Source: Flavobacterium ammonificans (lineage in GTDB: Bacteria; Bacteroidota; Bacteroidia; Flavobacteriales; Flavobacteriaceae). Taken from it: 64,000 nucleotides of DNA. A model generated the notes under the pieces. The model did not search any database. It saw only the letters and a program-made list of their open reading frames with translations, and was not told the DNA's origin. The stretch lies in NCBI RefSeq assembly GCF_020886115.1, contig NZ_AP025185.1, positions 496,001 through 560,000 of the forward strand. The letters are read 5' to 3'. This document shows positions 48,916 through 59,362 of the stretch, piece after piece. How positions within the stretch are numbered: the stretch's first letter is position 1; every line of letters starts with the position of its first letter. The translations under genes and the position numbers were made by a program.

Positions 48916-50307
48916 ATGCAACTGTACAACACCTTAAGCGCAGAAGAAAGAGCCGAGCTGATTGATCAAGCTGGCAAACAAAGACTTACTTTGTCTTTCT
49001 ATGCGTATGCCAAAATTGAAGACCCTAAAAAATTTAGAGACGATTTATTCGTTGCTTGGAATGCCCTTGACGCCCTTGGCCGAACTTATGTAGCCAAAGA
49101 AGGAATCAATGCGCAAATGAGTGTTCCGGCCGAAAATTTTGAAGCCTTTCGCGAAACTTTAGAAGTCTATCCCTTTATGCGCGGCATTCGTTTGAATGTA
49201 GCCGTAGAACATGACGATCACTCCTTTTTAAAATTGACGGTGAAAGTTCGCGACAAAATTGTAGCCGATGGATTAAACGACGAAACCTTTGATGTAACCA
49301 ATATTGGCGTGCATTTAAAAGCCAAAGAATTCAATCAAATTTTAGAAGATCCCAACACCATTGTAGTCGATTTTAGAAATCACTATGAAAGTGAAATTGG
49401 TCATTTTAAAGGCGCCATCACTCCCGATGTGGAGACTTTTAGAGAAAGTTTGCCTATCATCAACGAGCAATTGCAAGACCATAAAGAAGATAAAAACTTG
49501 GTGATGTATTGCACGGGCGGAATTCGTTGCGAAAAAGCATCGGCATACTTCAAGCACCAAGGTTTTAAAAAGGTATTCCAATTGGAAGGCGGAATCATCA
49601 ACTATGCTAAGCAAATCCAAGAAGAAAATCTAGAAAGTAAATTCATCGGAAAGAATTTTGTTTTTGATCATCGCTTAGGCGAAAGAATTACTGATGATAT
49701 CGTTTCGCAATGCCATCAATGTGGAAAACCTTGCGACAATCATACTAATTGTTCTAATGATGGCTGCCATTTATTATTCATTCAATGCGACGACTGTAAA
49801 GCCGCTATGGAAAATTGTTGCTCATCTGAATGTCAAGAAATTACCCATTTGCCTTTAGCCGAACAAATAAAATTGCGTCGCGGAAAACAAGTTGGAAATA
49901 AAGTATTCCGAAAAGGAAAATCAGAAAATTTAAAGTTCAAACATTCGGGTGACCCGAGAGCTATGCTCGAACAGGCGAAGCAACTTTCTGATACGGCATT
50001 GGCTACAGCTTCAAAATCAAAAGATATTCGTCAAAAGATTAAGATAAAAAAAATACTTTTAGGCAAAGTAGAACACTATTATGTGAAGGCACAAGTAGGT
50101 CTTTTTGTAATTGAAAACAACGAATTAAACGTTGGAGACACCCTATTTATTTCAGGTCCAACCACTGGAAATCAAGAATTAGTTTTAGATAAAATGTTGG
50201 TCAACGGAAGTGAAAGCACTGTTGCTAAAACAGGTGATAAAGTAACTTTTGAAGTCCCATTTAGAGTGCGATTATCGGATAAATTGTACCTTAAGTTACA
50301 AAATTAA
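48916..50307 (+). CDS. trhO: tRNA uridine(34) hydroxylase TrhO with extra C-terminal EF-Tu-II-like domain
   Basis: A 463-residue rhodanese-type enzyme for oxygen-dependent 5-hydroxyuridine formation at tRNA wobble position 34. N-terminal acylphosphatase-like part (YVAKEGINAQMSVP), rhodanese domain with VDFRNHYESEIGHFKGA and the active Cys in MYCTGGIRCEKA, then a zinc-type Cys block CHQCGKPCDNHTNC...CDDCKAAMENCC. About 90 extra C-terminal residues (from about 375, LLGKVEHYYVKAQVG, VGDTLFISGPTTGNQ) look like the EF-Tu domain II/U32-peptidase C-terminal barrel. Homologues from E. coli (~350 aa) lack it. Confidence 0.92.
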   Translation: MQLYNTLSAEERAELIDQAGKQRLTLSFYAYAKIEDPKKFRDDLFVAWNALDALGRTYVAKEGINAQMSVPAENFEAFRETLEVYPFMRGIRLNVAVEHDDHSFLKLTVKVRDKIVADGLNDETFDVTNIGVHLKAKEFNQILEDPNTIVVDFRNHYESEIGHFKGAITPDVETFRESLPIINEQLQDHKEDKNLVMYCTGGIRCEKASAYFKHQGFKKVFQLEGGIINYAKQIQEENLESKFIGKNFVFDHRLGERITDDIVSQCHQCGKPCDNHTNCSNDGCHLLFIQCDDCKAAMENCCSSECQEITHLPLAEQIKLRRGKQVGNKVFRKGKSENLKFKHSGDPRAMLEQAKQLSDTALATASKSKDIRQKIKIKKILLGKVEHYYVKAQVGLFVIENNELNVGDTLFISGPTTGNQELVLDKMLVNGSESTVAKTGDKVTFEVPFRVRLSDKLYLKLQN

Positions 50308-50332
50308 AGCTATTTATTTTTCAATATAATCT

Positions 50333-50362
50333 ATCCCATTTCGTAACTGAAATGGGATTTTT
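50333..50362 (+). terminator. intrinsic terminator after trhO
   Basis: ATCCCATTTCG and TGAAATGGGATTTTT arms with a short loop, 25 bases after the trhO stop, followed by T-run. Confidence 0.8.
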
Positions 50363-50467
50363 ACTTTAACAAAAACCCTATAAAACTTAAAACTAAAAAA
50401 TACTATCTTTACACCTTATTCGTTTTATGAACTTAAGTTGCATTCATTGCAACACTACATATAAATT

Positions 50468-51760
50468 ATGGCATGTACAAGTTGTTCAACTTCTGATGGT
50501 GGTGCACCAAAGGGTTGTAAAAATAATGGGACTTGCGGCACCGATAGCTGCAACAAATTAACCGTTTTTGACTGGCTTTCTAATATGAGCGCCCCTAACG
50601 GCGAAGCTCCATTTGATTGTGTGGAAGTCCGTTTTAAAAATGGAAGAAAAGAATTTTATCGCAATACAGAAAAATTGACTTTAAGCATTGGTGATATTGT
50701 TGCAACTGTAGCCTCACCAGGACATGATATCGGAATTGTTACTTTAACTGGCGAATTGGTTAAAGTACAAATGAAGAAAAAAGGAGTCAATCCTGAAAGT
50801 GCTGAAATTGCTAAAATATACCGAAAAGCCTCTCAAAAAGATATCGATATTTGGTCGGCAGCAAGGGACCGTGAAGAGCCGATGAAAGTGCGTGCACGTG
50901 AATTGGCTATTCAACAAAAATTAGAAATGAAAATTTCGGATATTGAATTTCAAGGGGACGGCTCAAAAGCTACTTTTTATTATACCGCAAATGACAGAGT
51001 CGATTTTCGTCTATTAATCAAAGATTTTGCTAAAGAATTCAACACGAGAATTGAAATGAAACAAGTTGGTTTCCGCCAAGAAGCTTCTCGTTTAGGAGGC
51101 ATTGGTTCTTGTGGAAGAGAATTGTGTTGTTCTACTTGGTTGACTGATTTTAGAAGTGTCAATACTTCAGCAGCTCGTTACCAACAGTTGTCATTGAATC
51201 CGCAAAAATTAGCCGGTCAATGTGGAAAATTAAAATGTTGTTTGAACTATGAGTTAGATACTTACATGGATGCCTTGAAAGATTTTCCTGATTTTGACAC
51301 TAAATTAGTGACTGAAAAAGGGGACGCTATTTGCCAAAAACAAGATATTTTCAAAGGTTTAATGTGGTTTGCATACACCAATAATTTTGCCAACTGGCAT
51401 GTATTAAACATAGAACAAGTTAAAGAAATTGTTGCCGAAAATAAATTGAAAAACAAGGTGTCTTCATTAGAAGATTTTGCCATTGAAACGGTTGACGAAC
51501 AAGAAAAAAACTTCAACAATGCGATGGGGCAAGAAAGTTTAACTCGTTTTGACCAACCTAAGAAAAAGAAAAGACCTAACAAAAAACCGAGACAAGCAGT
51601 TGAAGGAAATACAGGAAATAATAGACCTGCTAATCCTAACAACAATAAGCCTTCGGGAAATAATAACAGACCTAATAATAACAAGCGTCCGAATCCAACC
51701 CAAAAAAGTGGAGAGCCGAGAAAACCGATAATTATTACTAAAAATGAGGATAAAAAATAG
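50468..51760 (+). CDS. ricT: RicT/YaaT-like PSP1 domain protein
   Basis: A 430-residue protein with a Cys-rich N-terminus (C3, C6, C17, C23, C28), the PSP1 domain (about 50-240) and two Cys segments, GIGSCGRELCCSTW and GQCGKLKCCLNYELD. In Bacillus, RicT with RicA and RicF carries Fe-S clusters and modulates RNA processing. The C-terminal 80 residues are an Asn/Lys/Pro-rich disordered tail. The order ricT-gldH-pbp1A is usual in Flavobacterium. It overlaps gldH by 17 bases. Confidence 0.9.
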   Translation: MACTSCSTSDGGAPKGCKNNGTCGTDSCNKLTVFDWLSNMSAPNGEAPFDCVEVRFKNGRKEFYRNTEKLTLSIGDIVATVASPGHDIGIVTLTGELVKVQMKKKGVNPESAEIAKIYRKASQKDIDIWSAARDREEPMKVRARELAIQQKLEMKISDIEFQGDGSKATFYYTANDRVDFRLLIKDFAKEFNTRIEMKQVGFRQEASRLGGIGSCGRELCCSTWLTDFRSVNTSAARYQQLSLNPQKLAGQCGKLKCCLNYELDTYMDALKDFPDFDTKLVTEKGDAICQKQDIFKGLMWFAYTNNFANWHVLNIEQVKEIVAENKLKNKVSSLEDFAIETVDEQEKNFNNAMGQESLTRFDQPKKKKRPNKKPRQAVEGNTGNNRPANPNNNKPSGNNNRPNNNKRPNPTQKSGEPRKPIIITKNEDKK

Positions 51761-52223
51761 TCTTGTTTTTCTTTTAATGGGAATTCTCTTTTTTTCATGT
51801 GATAAAAAAAGAGTTTTTGACGAATACCATTCGGTTGGAAGTGCCTGGCACAAAGACAGCACGGTTACTTTTCAATTGCCCAAATTGGATTCGACTAAAA
51901 AATACGATTTGTTTGTCAATTTAAGAAGTAATGACAATTATCCGTTTAACAATTTATTTTTGATTGTGGCGTTAGAATTACCCAACGGATTTACCAAAGT
52001 AGACACTTTAGAATACCAAATGGCTAATCCAGACGGAACACTTCTAGGCGAAGGATTTTCTGATATTAAAGAGAGTAAATTGTTCTATAAAGAAAATGTA
52101 AAATTTAGAGGAAAATACAAAGTATCCATCAAACAAGCGGTTCGTGAAACAGGCAAAGTCCCTGGAGTAGAAGAGCTTGAGGGAATTACAGAAGTAGGGT
52201 TTAGAATAGAAAATAAAGAATAG
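51744..52223 (+). CDS. gldH: gliding motility lipoprotein GldH
   Basis: A 159-residue lipoprotein. Signal ends LMGILFFSC with the acylated Cys at about 19. KYDLFVNLRSNDNYPFNNLFLIVAL and VPGVEELEGITEVGFRIE are GldH-type. GldH is needed for gliding and chitin use in F. johnsoniae, together with the GldI, GldJ and Por type IX components. The start codon lies inside the ricT 3' end. It is only 11 bases before the pbp1A start. Confidence 0.93.
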   Translation: MRIKNSLVFLLMGILFFSCDKKRVFDEYHSVGSAWHKDSTVTFQLPKLDSTKKYDLFVNLRSNDNYPFNNLFLIVALELPNGFTKVDTLEYQMANPDGTLLGEGFSDIKESKLFYKENVKFRGKYKVSIKQAVRETGKVPGVEELEGITEVGFRIENKE

Positions 52224-52234
52224 AAAATTATATT

Positions 52235-54553
52235 ATGGCTATTATTAATCGTAAAAAAAATCAGGTTCCTGATTCTGAAAAAGACATTCAATATTATTCC
52301 AAATTATTTTGGAAATATTTCTTTTATGGTTTGGGAGGCATTGCCTTATTTTTCCTATTTGCTTCTTGGGGGCTTTTGGGTTCTATGCCTTCATTTGAAG
52401 ACTTAGAAAATCCAGACTCTAATTTAGCAACCGAAATTATCTCTGCTGATGGAGTGGTTATTGGAAAATATTTTGAAAAAAACCGTTCCCAATTAAAGTA
52501 TTCTGATTTGCCTAAAAACTTAGTGCAAGCGCTTGTAGCAACAGAAGATGCTCGTTTCTATGATCATTCTGGAATTGACGGTAGAGGAACATTACGAGCT
52601 ATTTTAAGCTTTGGCACGTCTGGTGGTGCCAGTACACTAACCCAACAATTGGCAAAACAATTATTCCATGGTGAAGGGTCTAAATTCTTACCGTTCCGAA
52701 TCATTCAAAAAGCTAAAGAATGGATTATTGCCATTCGTTTAGAAAGACAATATACCAAAAACGAAATCATTGCTATGTATTGCAATGTGTATGATTTTGG
52801 AAATAATTCTGTAGGAGTCAACTCGGCAGCCAAAACCTATTTTTCGAAAGAACCTAAAGAATTAACTATTTCCGAGTCGGCAATTTTAGTGGGAATGTTT
52901 AAAAATTCAGGGCTTTATAATCCGGTTAAAAACCCAGAAGGCGTATTTAATCGTCGCAATGTGGTATTAAAGCAAATGGAAAAAGCAGAGATTATTACCG
53001 AAGCCGAAAAACTAAAATTACAAAGTTTGCCTATCAAATTGAACTTCAAATTAGAAAGTCATAAAGATGGAACGGCTACTTATTTCCGAGAGTATTTGAG
53101 AGAATACATGAAAAAATGGGTAGAAGAAAATAAAAAACCAGATGGCTCAGATTATAATATTTACAGAGACGGTTTGCGTATTTACACTACTATTGATTCT
53201 CGTATGCAATTGTATGCTGAAGAAGCCGTTGAAGCTCATATGGCAAATATGCAAGAAGAATTCTTCGAACAAGCTAAAGATAATAAAAACGCTCCTTTTG
53301 TGAACATTTCTCAAGCCGAAACGGATCGTATTTTAAAGAAAGCTATGAAGGCATCCGCACGATGGAATATTATGGAATCCAACGATAAAAGTGAAGAAGA
53401 AATCATTGCTTCGTTCAAACAAAAAACCAAGATGAAAGTCTTCACTTGGAAAGGAGAAAGAGATACCATTATGACGCCTTTGGATTCCATTCGTTATTAC
53501 AAACACTTTTTACAATCCGGTTTAATGGCAATGGAACCTCAAACGGGTAACATTAAAGCTTGGGTAGGTGGTATCAATTACAAATACTTCCAGTACGACC
53601 ACGTAGGACAAGGAGCAAGACAGGTGGGGTCTACATTCAAACCGTTTGTTTATGCAACAGCAATTGAACAATTGAACATGTCGCCTTGTGATTCTATTTT
53701 GGACGGCCCTTTTATGATTCGCAAAGGAGAACATAATGTAACTGCTGATTGGGAACCAAGAAACTCCGATCAAAAATACCGCGGAATGGTTACTTTAAAG
53801 AGAGCTTTGGCTAACTCTATTAATACCGTTTCAGCGAAATTAATTGACAAAACAGGACCTGAAGCCGTAGTAGAATTAACGCATAAGTTAGGAGTGACTT
53901 CTGAAATTCCTGCACAACCTTCAATTGCTCTTGGCGCAGTCGAAATTACAGTGCAAGACATGGTGGCTGCTTACAGCACCTTTGCCAATCAAGGTGTCTA
54001 TGTCAAACCGCAATTTTTAAGAAAAATTGAAGACAAAAGCGGTGTTGTTCTTTACGAACCTGTTCCAGAGTCGCATGATGTGTTGAATAAAGACATTGCA
54101 TTTGCAGTTATTAAATTGTTAGAAGGTGTAACCGAAGGTGGTTCTGGAGAACGTTTACGCACCGAAGGTGGTGGAAACGGAGACAACCGTTGGACTGGTT
54201 ATCCGTACATGTTTAAAAACCCAATTGCTGGTAAAACAGGAACAACTCAAAATCAATCCGATGGATGGTTTATGGGAATGGTGCCTAATTTAGTAACCGG
54301 AGTTTGGGTAGGTTGTGAAGATCGTTCGGCACGTTTTAGAAGTTTAACCTATGGTCAAGGAGCTACTTCTGCCTTACCGGTTTGGGGCTATTTTATGAAA
54401 AAATGCTACGAAGACGAAACGCTCAACGTGTCAAAAGAAAATTTTGACAGACCCGCTAATCTTGGAATAAAAGTAGATTGTTATTCTAAACCTAGTGCCG
54501 TCGTAAAAGACAGTACTGATGTAGAACAAGATACTGAAGAATTCGAATTATAG
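52235..54553 (+). CDS. class A penicillin-binding protein 1A
   Basis: A 772-residue bifunctional peptidoglycan synthase. One membrane helix (about 29-50, FFYGLGGIALFFLFASWGLLG). GT51 domain: EDARFYDHSGIDGRG with the catalytic Glu, GASTLTQQLAKQLFHGEG, RKAKEW-type helix and NVYDFGNNSVGVNSAAKT. Transpeptidase domain: SxxK in GSTFKPFVYATA, SxN in ANSINTVSAK, KTG in AGKTGTTQNQSDGWF. It ends with an acidic tail. Together with the transglycosylase at 7357 it gives two GT51 enzymes in the window. It is in the ricT-gldH operon. Confidence 0.97.
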   Translation: MAIINRKKNQVPDSEKDIQYYSKLFWKYFFYGLGGIALFFLFASWGLLGSMPSFEDLENPDSNLATEIISADGVVIGKYFEKNRSQLKYSDLPKNLVQALVATEDARFYDHSGIDGRGTLRAILSFGTSGGASTLTQQLAKQLFHGEGSKFLPFRIIQKAKEWIIAIRLERQYTKNEIIAMYCNVYDFGNNSVGVNSAAKTYFSKEPKELTISESAILVGMFKNSGLYNPVKNPEGVFNRRNVVLKQMEKAEIITEAEKLKLQSLPIKLNFKLESHKDGTATYFREYLREYMKKWVEENKKPDGSDYNIYRDGLRIYTTIDSRMQLYAEEAVEAHMANMQEEFFEQAKDNKNAPFVNISQAETDRILKKAMKASARWNIMESNDKSEEEIIASFKQKTKMKVFTWKGERDTIMTPLDSIRYYKHFLQSGLMAMEPQTGNIKAWVGGINYKYFQYDHVGQGARQVGSTFKPFVYATAIEQLNMSPCDSILDGPFMIRKGEHNVTADWEPRNSDQKYRGMVTLKRALANSINTVSAKLIDKTGPEAVVELTHKLGVTSEIPAQPSIALGAVEITVQDMVAAYSTFANQGVYVKPQFLRKIEDKSGVVLYEPVPESHDVLNKDIAFAVIKLLEGVTEGGSGERLRTEGGGNGDNRWTGYPYMFKNPIAGKTGTTQNQSDGWFMGMVPNLVTGVWVGCEDRSARFRSLTYGQGATSALPVWGYFMKKCYEDETLNVSKENFDRPANLGIKVDCYSKPSAVVKDSTDVEQDTEEFEL

Positions 54554-54595
54554 AATTTATAAGGTTATACATTACAAAAAGTAATATCATAAAAT

Positions 54596-55294
54596 ATGAT
54601 TAACAAAAAAGTAGCTAACGTAAATCAAGCTCTTGAAGGAATTCAAGACAACATGACTCTTATGCTAGGTGGCTTTGGATTGTGTGGTATTCCAGAAAAT
54701 GCAATTGCCGAGCTAGTAAAAAAACAAACTATAAATCTCACCTGTATTTCCAATAATGCTGGAGTAGATAATTTTGGTTTAGGTCTTTTATTACAAAACA
54801 AACAAATCAAGAAAATGATTTCTTCCTATGTGGGAGAAAACGCCGAATTTGAACGCCAAATGCTTTCGGGCGAACTCGAAGTAGAACTCATTCCACAAGG
54901 GACATTGGCAGAAAGATGCCGGGCAGCACAAACCGGAATTCCAGCATTTTTTACTCCTGCTGGATATGGAACCGAAGTTGGAGAAGGAAAAGAAGCGCGC
55001 GAATTTAATGGAAAAATGCATGTTTTAGAACACGCTTTTCAAGCTGATTTTTCTATTATAAAAGCATGGAAAGGAGACACTGCCGGTAATCTTATCTTTA
55101 AAGGAACGGCGCGCAACTTTAATCCGTGTATGGCAGGTGCCGCAAAAATTACCATCGCCGAAGTGGAAGAATTAGTTGAAGCTGGAACTTTGGACCCTAA
55201 TCAAATTCATATTCCGGGTATATTCATACAACGTATTTTTCAAGGGGAATTGTTTGAAAAAAGAATTGAACAACGAACGGTAAGAAAAAAATAA
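54596..55294 (+). CDS. scoA: 3-oxoacid CoA-transferase subunit A
   Basis: A 232-residue CoA-transferase family I alpha subunit with [47 protein letters not shown] segment ([11 protein letters not shown]) and [25 protein letters not shown]. With the B subunit 36 bases downstream it moves CoA between succinyl-CoA and acetoacetate, allowing ketone-body or leucine breakdown. It lies 42 bases after pbp1A. Confidence 0.94.
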   Translation: MINKKVANVNQALEGIQDNMTLMLGGFGLCGIPENAIAELVKKQTINLTCISNNAGVDNFGLGLLLQNKQIKKMISSYVGENAEFERQMLSGELEVELIPQGTLAERCRAAQTGIPAFFTPAGYGTEVGEGKEAREFNGKMHVLEHAFQADFSIIKAWKGDTAGNLIFKGTARNFNPCMAGAAKITIAEVEELVEAGTLDPNQIHIPGIFIQRIFQGELFEKRIEQRTVRKK

Positions 55295-55330
55295 TTTGAA
55301 AATTATTCAATTTGAAAATTTGAAAATAAA

Positions 55331-55990
55331 ATGGCACTAGATAAAAATCAAATCGCAAAAAGAATCGCACAAGAAGTCAAAGACGGCTATTATGTTAACT
55401 TAGGAATTGGAATTCCAACTTTGGTGGCAAATTATGTTCGAAACGATATTTCGGTTGAATTTCAATCAGAAAATGGTGTTTTGGGCATGGGGCCTTTCCC
55501 ATTTGAAGGCGAAGAAGATGCTGATTTAATCAACGCAGGAAAACAAACCATCACCACACTTCCCGGAGCGAGTTTTTTTGACTCGGCATTGAGTTTCGGA
55601 ATGATTCGTGGCCAGCATGTTGATTTAACTATCCTTGGCGCTATGGAAGTGGCTGAAAATGGGGATATTGCCAACTGGAAAATTCCAGGAAAAATGGTCA
55701 AAGGAATGGGTGGAGCAATGGATCTAGTGGCCTCTGCCGACAATATAATAGTAGCCATGATGCACGTTAACAAGGCAGGCGAAAGCAAAATTCTTAAAAA
55801 ATGTTCGTTACCACTTACAGGCGTAGGTTGTGTCAAAAAAGTCGTAACTGAATTGGCGGTTATGGAAATCACACCAAAAGGGTTTAAACTAATCGAACGC
55901 GCACCAGGTGTAAGCGTAGAACATATCATTGCATCAAGTGAAGCTAGTTTGATTATAGATGGGGAGATTCCTGAAATGAAAATTGACTAA
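55331..55990 (+). CDS. scoB: 3-oxoacid CoA-transferase subunit B
   Basis: A 219-residue beta subunit. The catalytic Glu is in QSENGVLGMGP; also VNLGIGIPTLVANYV, IRGQHVDLTILGAMEVAENGD and KKCSLPLTGVGCVKKVVTELAVM, all family I CoA-transferase features. It follows scoA and ends before two hairpins (56076-56148). Confidence 0.95.
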   Translation: MALDKNQIAKRIAQEVKDGYYVNLGIGIPTLVANYVRNDISVEFQSENGVLGMGPFPFEGEEDADLINAGKQTITTLPGASFFDSALSFGMIRGQHVDLTILGAMEVAENGDIANWKIPGKMVKGMGGAMDLVASADNIIVAMMHVNKAGESKILKKCSLPLTGVGCVKKVVTELAVMEITPKGFKLIERAPGVSVEHIIASSEASLIIDGEIPEMKID

Positions 55991-56075
55991 CCTTAATGAA
56001 CTGTTGATAAGGTTGATGTTTCATAAGAAGTAGCAAAAGATATAAAGTACAAACCCGACCAACGCCCAAAAAATA

Positions 56076-56148
56076 AAAACCTGCAAGACAATTATGCTTT
56101 GCAGGTTTTGTATTTTAAACCTACAAGGTTTTGGAAACCTTGCAGGTT
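56076..56148. repeat. paired hairpins, including an AACCTACAAGGTTT palindromic repeat
   Basis: Hairpin 1: AAAACCTGCAA (56076-56086) with TTGCAGGTTTT (56099-56109), a terminator after scoB. Hairpin 2: AACCTACAAGGTTTTGGAAACCTTGCAGGTT (in pieces, 56118-56148), a palindrome I associate with flavobacterial intergenic repeats. The two share the GCAGGTT arm. It lies between convergent scoB and fumarase genes. Confidence 0.75.
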
Positions 56149-56161
56149 AGGTCTTTTTAGA

Positions 56162-57763
56162 TTACAAATTCTCAAAGAAGTCGTTTCCTTTATCATCGGT
56201 AATAATGAAGGCTGGGAAATCTTTCACGGTAATTTTACGTACCGCTTCCATACCCAATTCTTCAAAATCCACTACTTCTACTTTCAAGATATTGTCTTGT
56301 GCTAAGATGGCCGCTGGACCACCAATAGAACCTAAATAGAATCCGCCATAGGTTTTACAAGCATCCATTACTTGTTTGGTACGGTTTCCTTTGGCCAACA
56401 TAATCATACTTCCACCTGCTTTTTGGAACTCTTCTACATACACATCCATTCTTCCAGCCGTGGTAGGTCCAAAACTTCCTGATGGCATTCCGTCTGGAGT
56501 TTTAGCCGGTCCTGCATAATAAATCGGATGGTTTTTAAAATAGTCTGGCATTGGTTTACCCGCATCCAACAATTCTTTGATTTTGGCGTGAGCGATATCA
56601 CGCGCTACAATCAAAGTTCCGTTTAACTTCAATCGGGTTTTGATTGGATATTGAGACAGTTCTTTTAAAATATCCGCCATTGTTCGGTTCAAATCTACCT
56701 CAACTGGCGCTTCCAAATGCGGTGGCGTAGCCGGTAAAAATTGCTTTGGATTGGTTTCCAATTGCTCTAAGAAAATACCATCTTTGGTGATTTTTCCTTT
56801 AATATTTCTATCCGCTGAACAGGATACTCCTAAGCCAACAGGACAAGAAGCGGCGTGACGTGGCAAACGAATCACTCGCACATCATGAGCAAAATATTTT
56901 CCTCCAAATTGCGCTCCAATGGAACTTTCTTGACAAAATTCTAGTACTTTTTTCTCCCATTCTAAATCACGGAAAGCTTGACCTGACATGTTTCCAGAAG
57001 TGGGTAAATTGTCAAAATAACCTGCTGAAGCTTTCTTTACAGCTGCTAAATTCGCTTCGGCAGAAGTTCCCCCAATTACTAAAGCTAAATGGTAGGGTGG
57101 GCAAGCCGAAGTACCCAAATCTTTGATTTTTTGACGAATGAAAATCTCCATCGATTTGTCGTTCAGCAGTGATTTTGTTTGTTGGTACAAAAACGTTTTG
57201 TTCGCTGAACCGCCTCCTTTTGCTAAAAACAAAAACTCATAAGAAGCTCCTTTTTTTGCATAAATATCAATTTGAGCCGGTAAATTCGATCCTGAATTTT
57301 TTTCTTCAAACATCGAAATTGGAACAATTTGAGAGTAACGTAAATTCTTATTTTGGTAAGTATTGAAAATTCCTTTTGACAACCATTCGGCATCATCGGC
57401 TCCAGTGTATACGTTTTCGCCTTTTTTAGCCATTACAATCGCTGTTCCGGTATCTTGACAAGAAGGCAACTGCCCTTCTACAGCTACTACTGCATTTTGC
57501 AATAAATTGTAGGCCACAAAACGATCGTTGTCTGTCGCTTCAGGATCGTTCAAAATGTTGTTTAACTTTTGCAAATGTGAATTTCGCAACATAAACGACA
57601 CGTCGTTCATGGCTTCTTGCGCTAGCAATTCCAATCCTTTTGGATCAACAGTTAGAATTTCTCTGTTACCTAACTGTTCTAGTTGTACAAAGTCGGAAGT
57701 TAATTTTTTGTATTGTGTATCGTCTTTCAAAATCGGATACGGGTCTTGATATATAAAGTCCAT
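56162..57763 (-). CDS. fumarate hydratase, class I (iron-sulfur)
   Basis: A 533-residue TCA-cycle enzyme converting fumarate to L-malate with a [4Fe-4S] cluster. The alpha part has [16 protein letters not shown] (cluster Cys), [14 protein letters not shown] and [16 protein letters not shown] (cluster Cys); the third cluster Cys is probably in [13 protein letters not shown]. The beta part has [30 protein letters not shown] in segments and [13 protein letters not shown]. Oxygen-sensitive by family. Monocistronic, convergent with scoB. Confidence 0.95.
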   Translation of the reverse strand: MDFIYQDPYPILKDDTQYKKLTSDFVQLEQLGNREILTVDPKGLELLAQEAMNDVSFMLRNSHLQKLNNILNDPEATDNDRFVAYNLLQNAVVAVEGQLPSCQDTGTAIVMAKKGENVYTGADDAEWLSKGIFNTYQNKNLRYSQIVPISMFEEKNSGSNLPAQIDIYAKKGASYEFLFLAKGGGSANKTFLYQQTKSLLNDKSMEIFIRQKIKDLGTSACPPYHLALVIGGTSAEANLAAVKKASAGYFDNLPTSGNMSGQAFRDLEWEKKVLEFCQESSIGAQFGGKYFAHDVRVIRLPRHAASCPVGLGVSCSADRNIKGKITKDGIFLEQLETNPKQFLPATPPHLEAPVEVDLNRTMADILKELSQYPIKTRLKLNGTLIVARDIAHAKIKELLDAGKPMPDYFKNHPIYYAGPAKTPDGMPSGSFGPTTAGRMDVYVEEFQKAGGSMIMLAKGNRTKQVMDACKTYGGFYLGSIGGPAAILAQDNILKVEVVDFEELGMEAVRKITVKDFPAFIITDDKGNDFFENL

Positions 57764-57837
57764 GTAAAGGTTATTTTAGAAAAGTAAAGTTACGAATAAC
57801 CCACAACGTTTCCAAAACCTTAGACGAGTTATCCGTT

Positions 57838-59277
57838 TTAAAAAAACCAGCTTGCTACCAAAATCGCTGTAATGACACAAATCAAATCTACCAAAAGCAT
57901 AGTGCTCAAAGTATAACGGGTGTTTTTTACTTTAATCGAACCAAAATATACCGCAATTACATAAAAAGTTGTTTCCGCACTACATTGAAAAATAGAACTC
58001 AATCTGCCCGTAAAGGAGTCTGGTCCAAATGTTCGCATAGCGTCGATCATAAATCCTCTAGAGCCTCCAGAACTAAAAGGTCGTAACATGGCTACAGGAA
58101 GCGAATCGGTGATTTGCTTACTAACGCCAATATTAGAAAACACAAAAGAAATTCCGTTACTGATGATTTCAAATAAACCACTATTTCTAAAAAATGAAAT
58201 CGCTACCAACATACCCATTACATATGGGAAAATAGTAACACCTGTTTTTAGTCCATTATTAGCTCCTGTTACAAAAGTGTCAAAAATAGTAGTGTCATGA
58301 GCCACGAATTTTTTCTCGTTTATAAACGAAAAAACCAAGGTAAAACCAATAATAGCCACCAACATTAAACCTGAAAGATTAGAGGTAAAAAAGTTTTTAC
58401 CAATTAAATCCAAAGTATTAATGTAAAACAAAAGACCCACAATTCCTGCAATAATTGTCATTAAAGCGACCAACAAGGAAGCGCTTTTAAAATTCACCTT
58501 TTGGCGAATGCCGACAATCAAAAACGCAGCAATAGTTCCAATAAAAGAGGTCAATATACAAGGTAACATCACGTCGGCTGGATTAGCGGCATTTTCAGCA
58601 GCACGATAGCCAATGATAGAAGTAGGAATTAAGGTCAATCCTGCAGCATGTAAACACATGAACATAATTTGTGCATCGCTGGCTTTGTCTTTTTCTGGAT
58701 TTATAGTTTGCAAACTTTCCATTGCTTTTAAGCCAAAAGGAGTAGCTGCCGAATCTAATCCGAGGAAATTAGCGGCAAAATTTAAGGTCATATACGAAAT
58801 CGATTCGTGGTTTTTTGGAACGGATGGGAATACTTTAGCAAACATCGGGCTCAATTGACGGGCTAATTTTTCGGCAGCACCAGAAATAATCAACAGTTCC
58901 ATGATACCGCAAAAGAACGCCAAATAGGCAATCAATGGAATAATCAAGTCCAATAAGCTATTTTTACAAGTAGGCAATAAACCATCTGATTTTTGGACAC
59001 CACTATAGATTTTAACCGTTTTATTTTGGAAAACATAAGTAGTGTCGGCATTAATGGTATCTCGATTGACAACCATCGTTTGTTCAGGAGCATTCTTGAT
59101 ACTATCTTTCACAAAAGCTGGAACTTGCTCAATGTATTTTTCTGAAATTAAAATGGGGTCGTCTTTTTTCCCATTCAACACGTGGTCGATAGTATAATTA
59201 CCACCTGAAAACAAACTAAAAACTACAAAAGCAATGGAGGAAATAAAAATAGCCAACCAAAATCTACTTAATACCAT
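57838..59277 (-). CDS. fused SpmA/SpmB-like nucleoside-recognition membrane protein
   Basis: A 479-residue membrane protein with about ten helices. Two Gate/nucleoside-recognition segments are seen: LNFAANFLGLDSAATPFGLKAMESLQ (SpmA-like) and LRPFSSGGSRGFMIDAMRTFGPDSFTGRLSSIFQCSAETTFYV (SpmB-like). In spore-formers spmA and spmB are separate and concern core dehydration; here they are fused, as in other Bacteroidota. Substrate unknown. Residues 30-110 form an extracytoplasmic insert unique to this branch. Confidence 0.9.
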   Translation of the reverse strand: MVLSRFWLAIFISSIAFVVFSLFSGGNYTIDHVLNGKKDDPILISEKYIEQVPAFVKDSIKNAPEQTMVVNRDTINADTTYVFQNKTVKIYSGVQKSDGLLPTCKNSLLDLIIPLIAYLAFFCGIMELLIISGAAEKLARQLSPMFAKVFPSVPKNHESISYMTLNFAANFLGLDSAATPFGLKAMESLQTINPEKDKASDAQIMFMCLHAAGLTLIPTSIIGYRAAENAANPADVMLPCILTSFIGTIAAFLIVGIRQKVNFKSASLLVALMTIIAGIVGLLFYINTLDLIGKNFFTSNLSGLMLVAIIGFTLVFSFINEKKFVAHDTTIFDTFVTGANNGLKTGVTIFPYVMGMLVAISFFRNSGLFEIISNGISFVFSNIGVSKQITDSLPVAMLRPFSSGGSRGFMIDAMRTFGPDSFTGRLSSIFQCSAETTFYVIAVYFGSIKVKNTRYTLSTMLLVDLICVITAILVASWFF

Positions 59278-59362
59278 AATTTATTTTTTTTGTAAATGTA
59301 ATAAATCAATTGTAATGACAATTTCAACGGCAACCTCTAATTACAATATCAATATAAAATTG

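Noticed and set aside
56099..56305. 68-codon plus-strand frame
   Set aside because: It starts in the palindromic repeat and runs antisense through the fumarase C-terminus.
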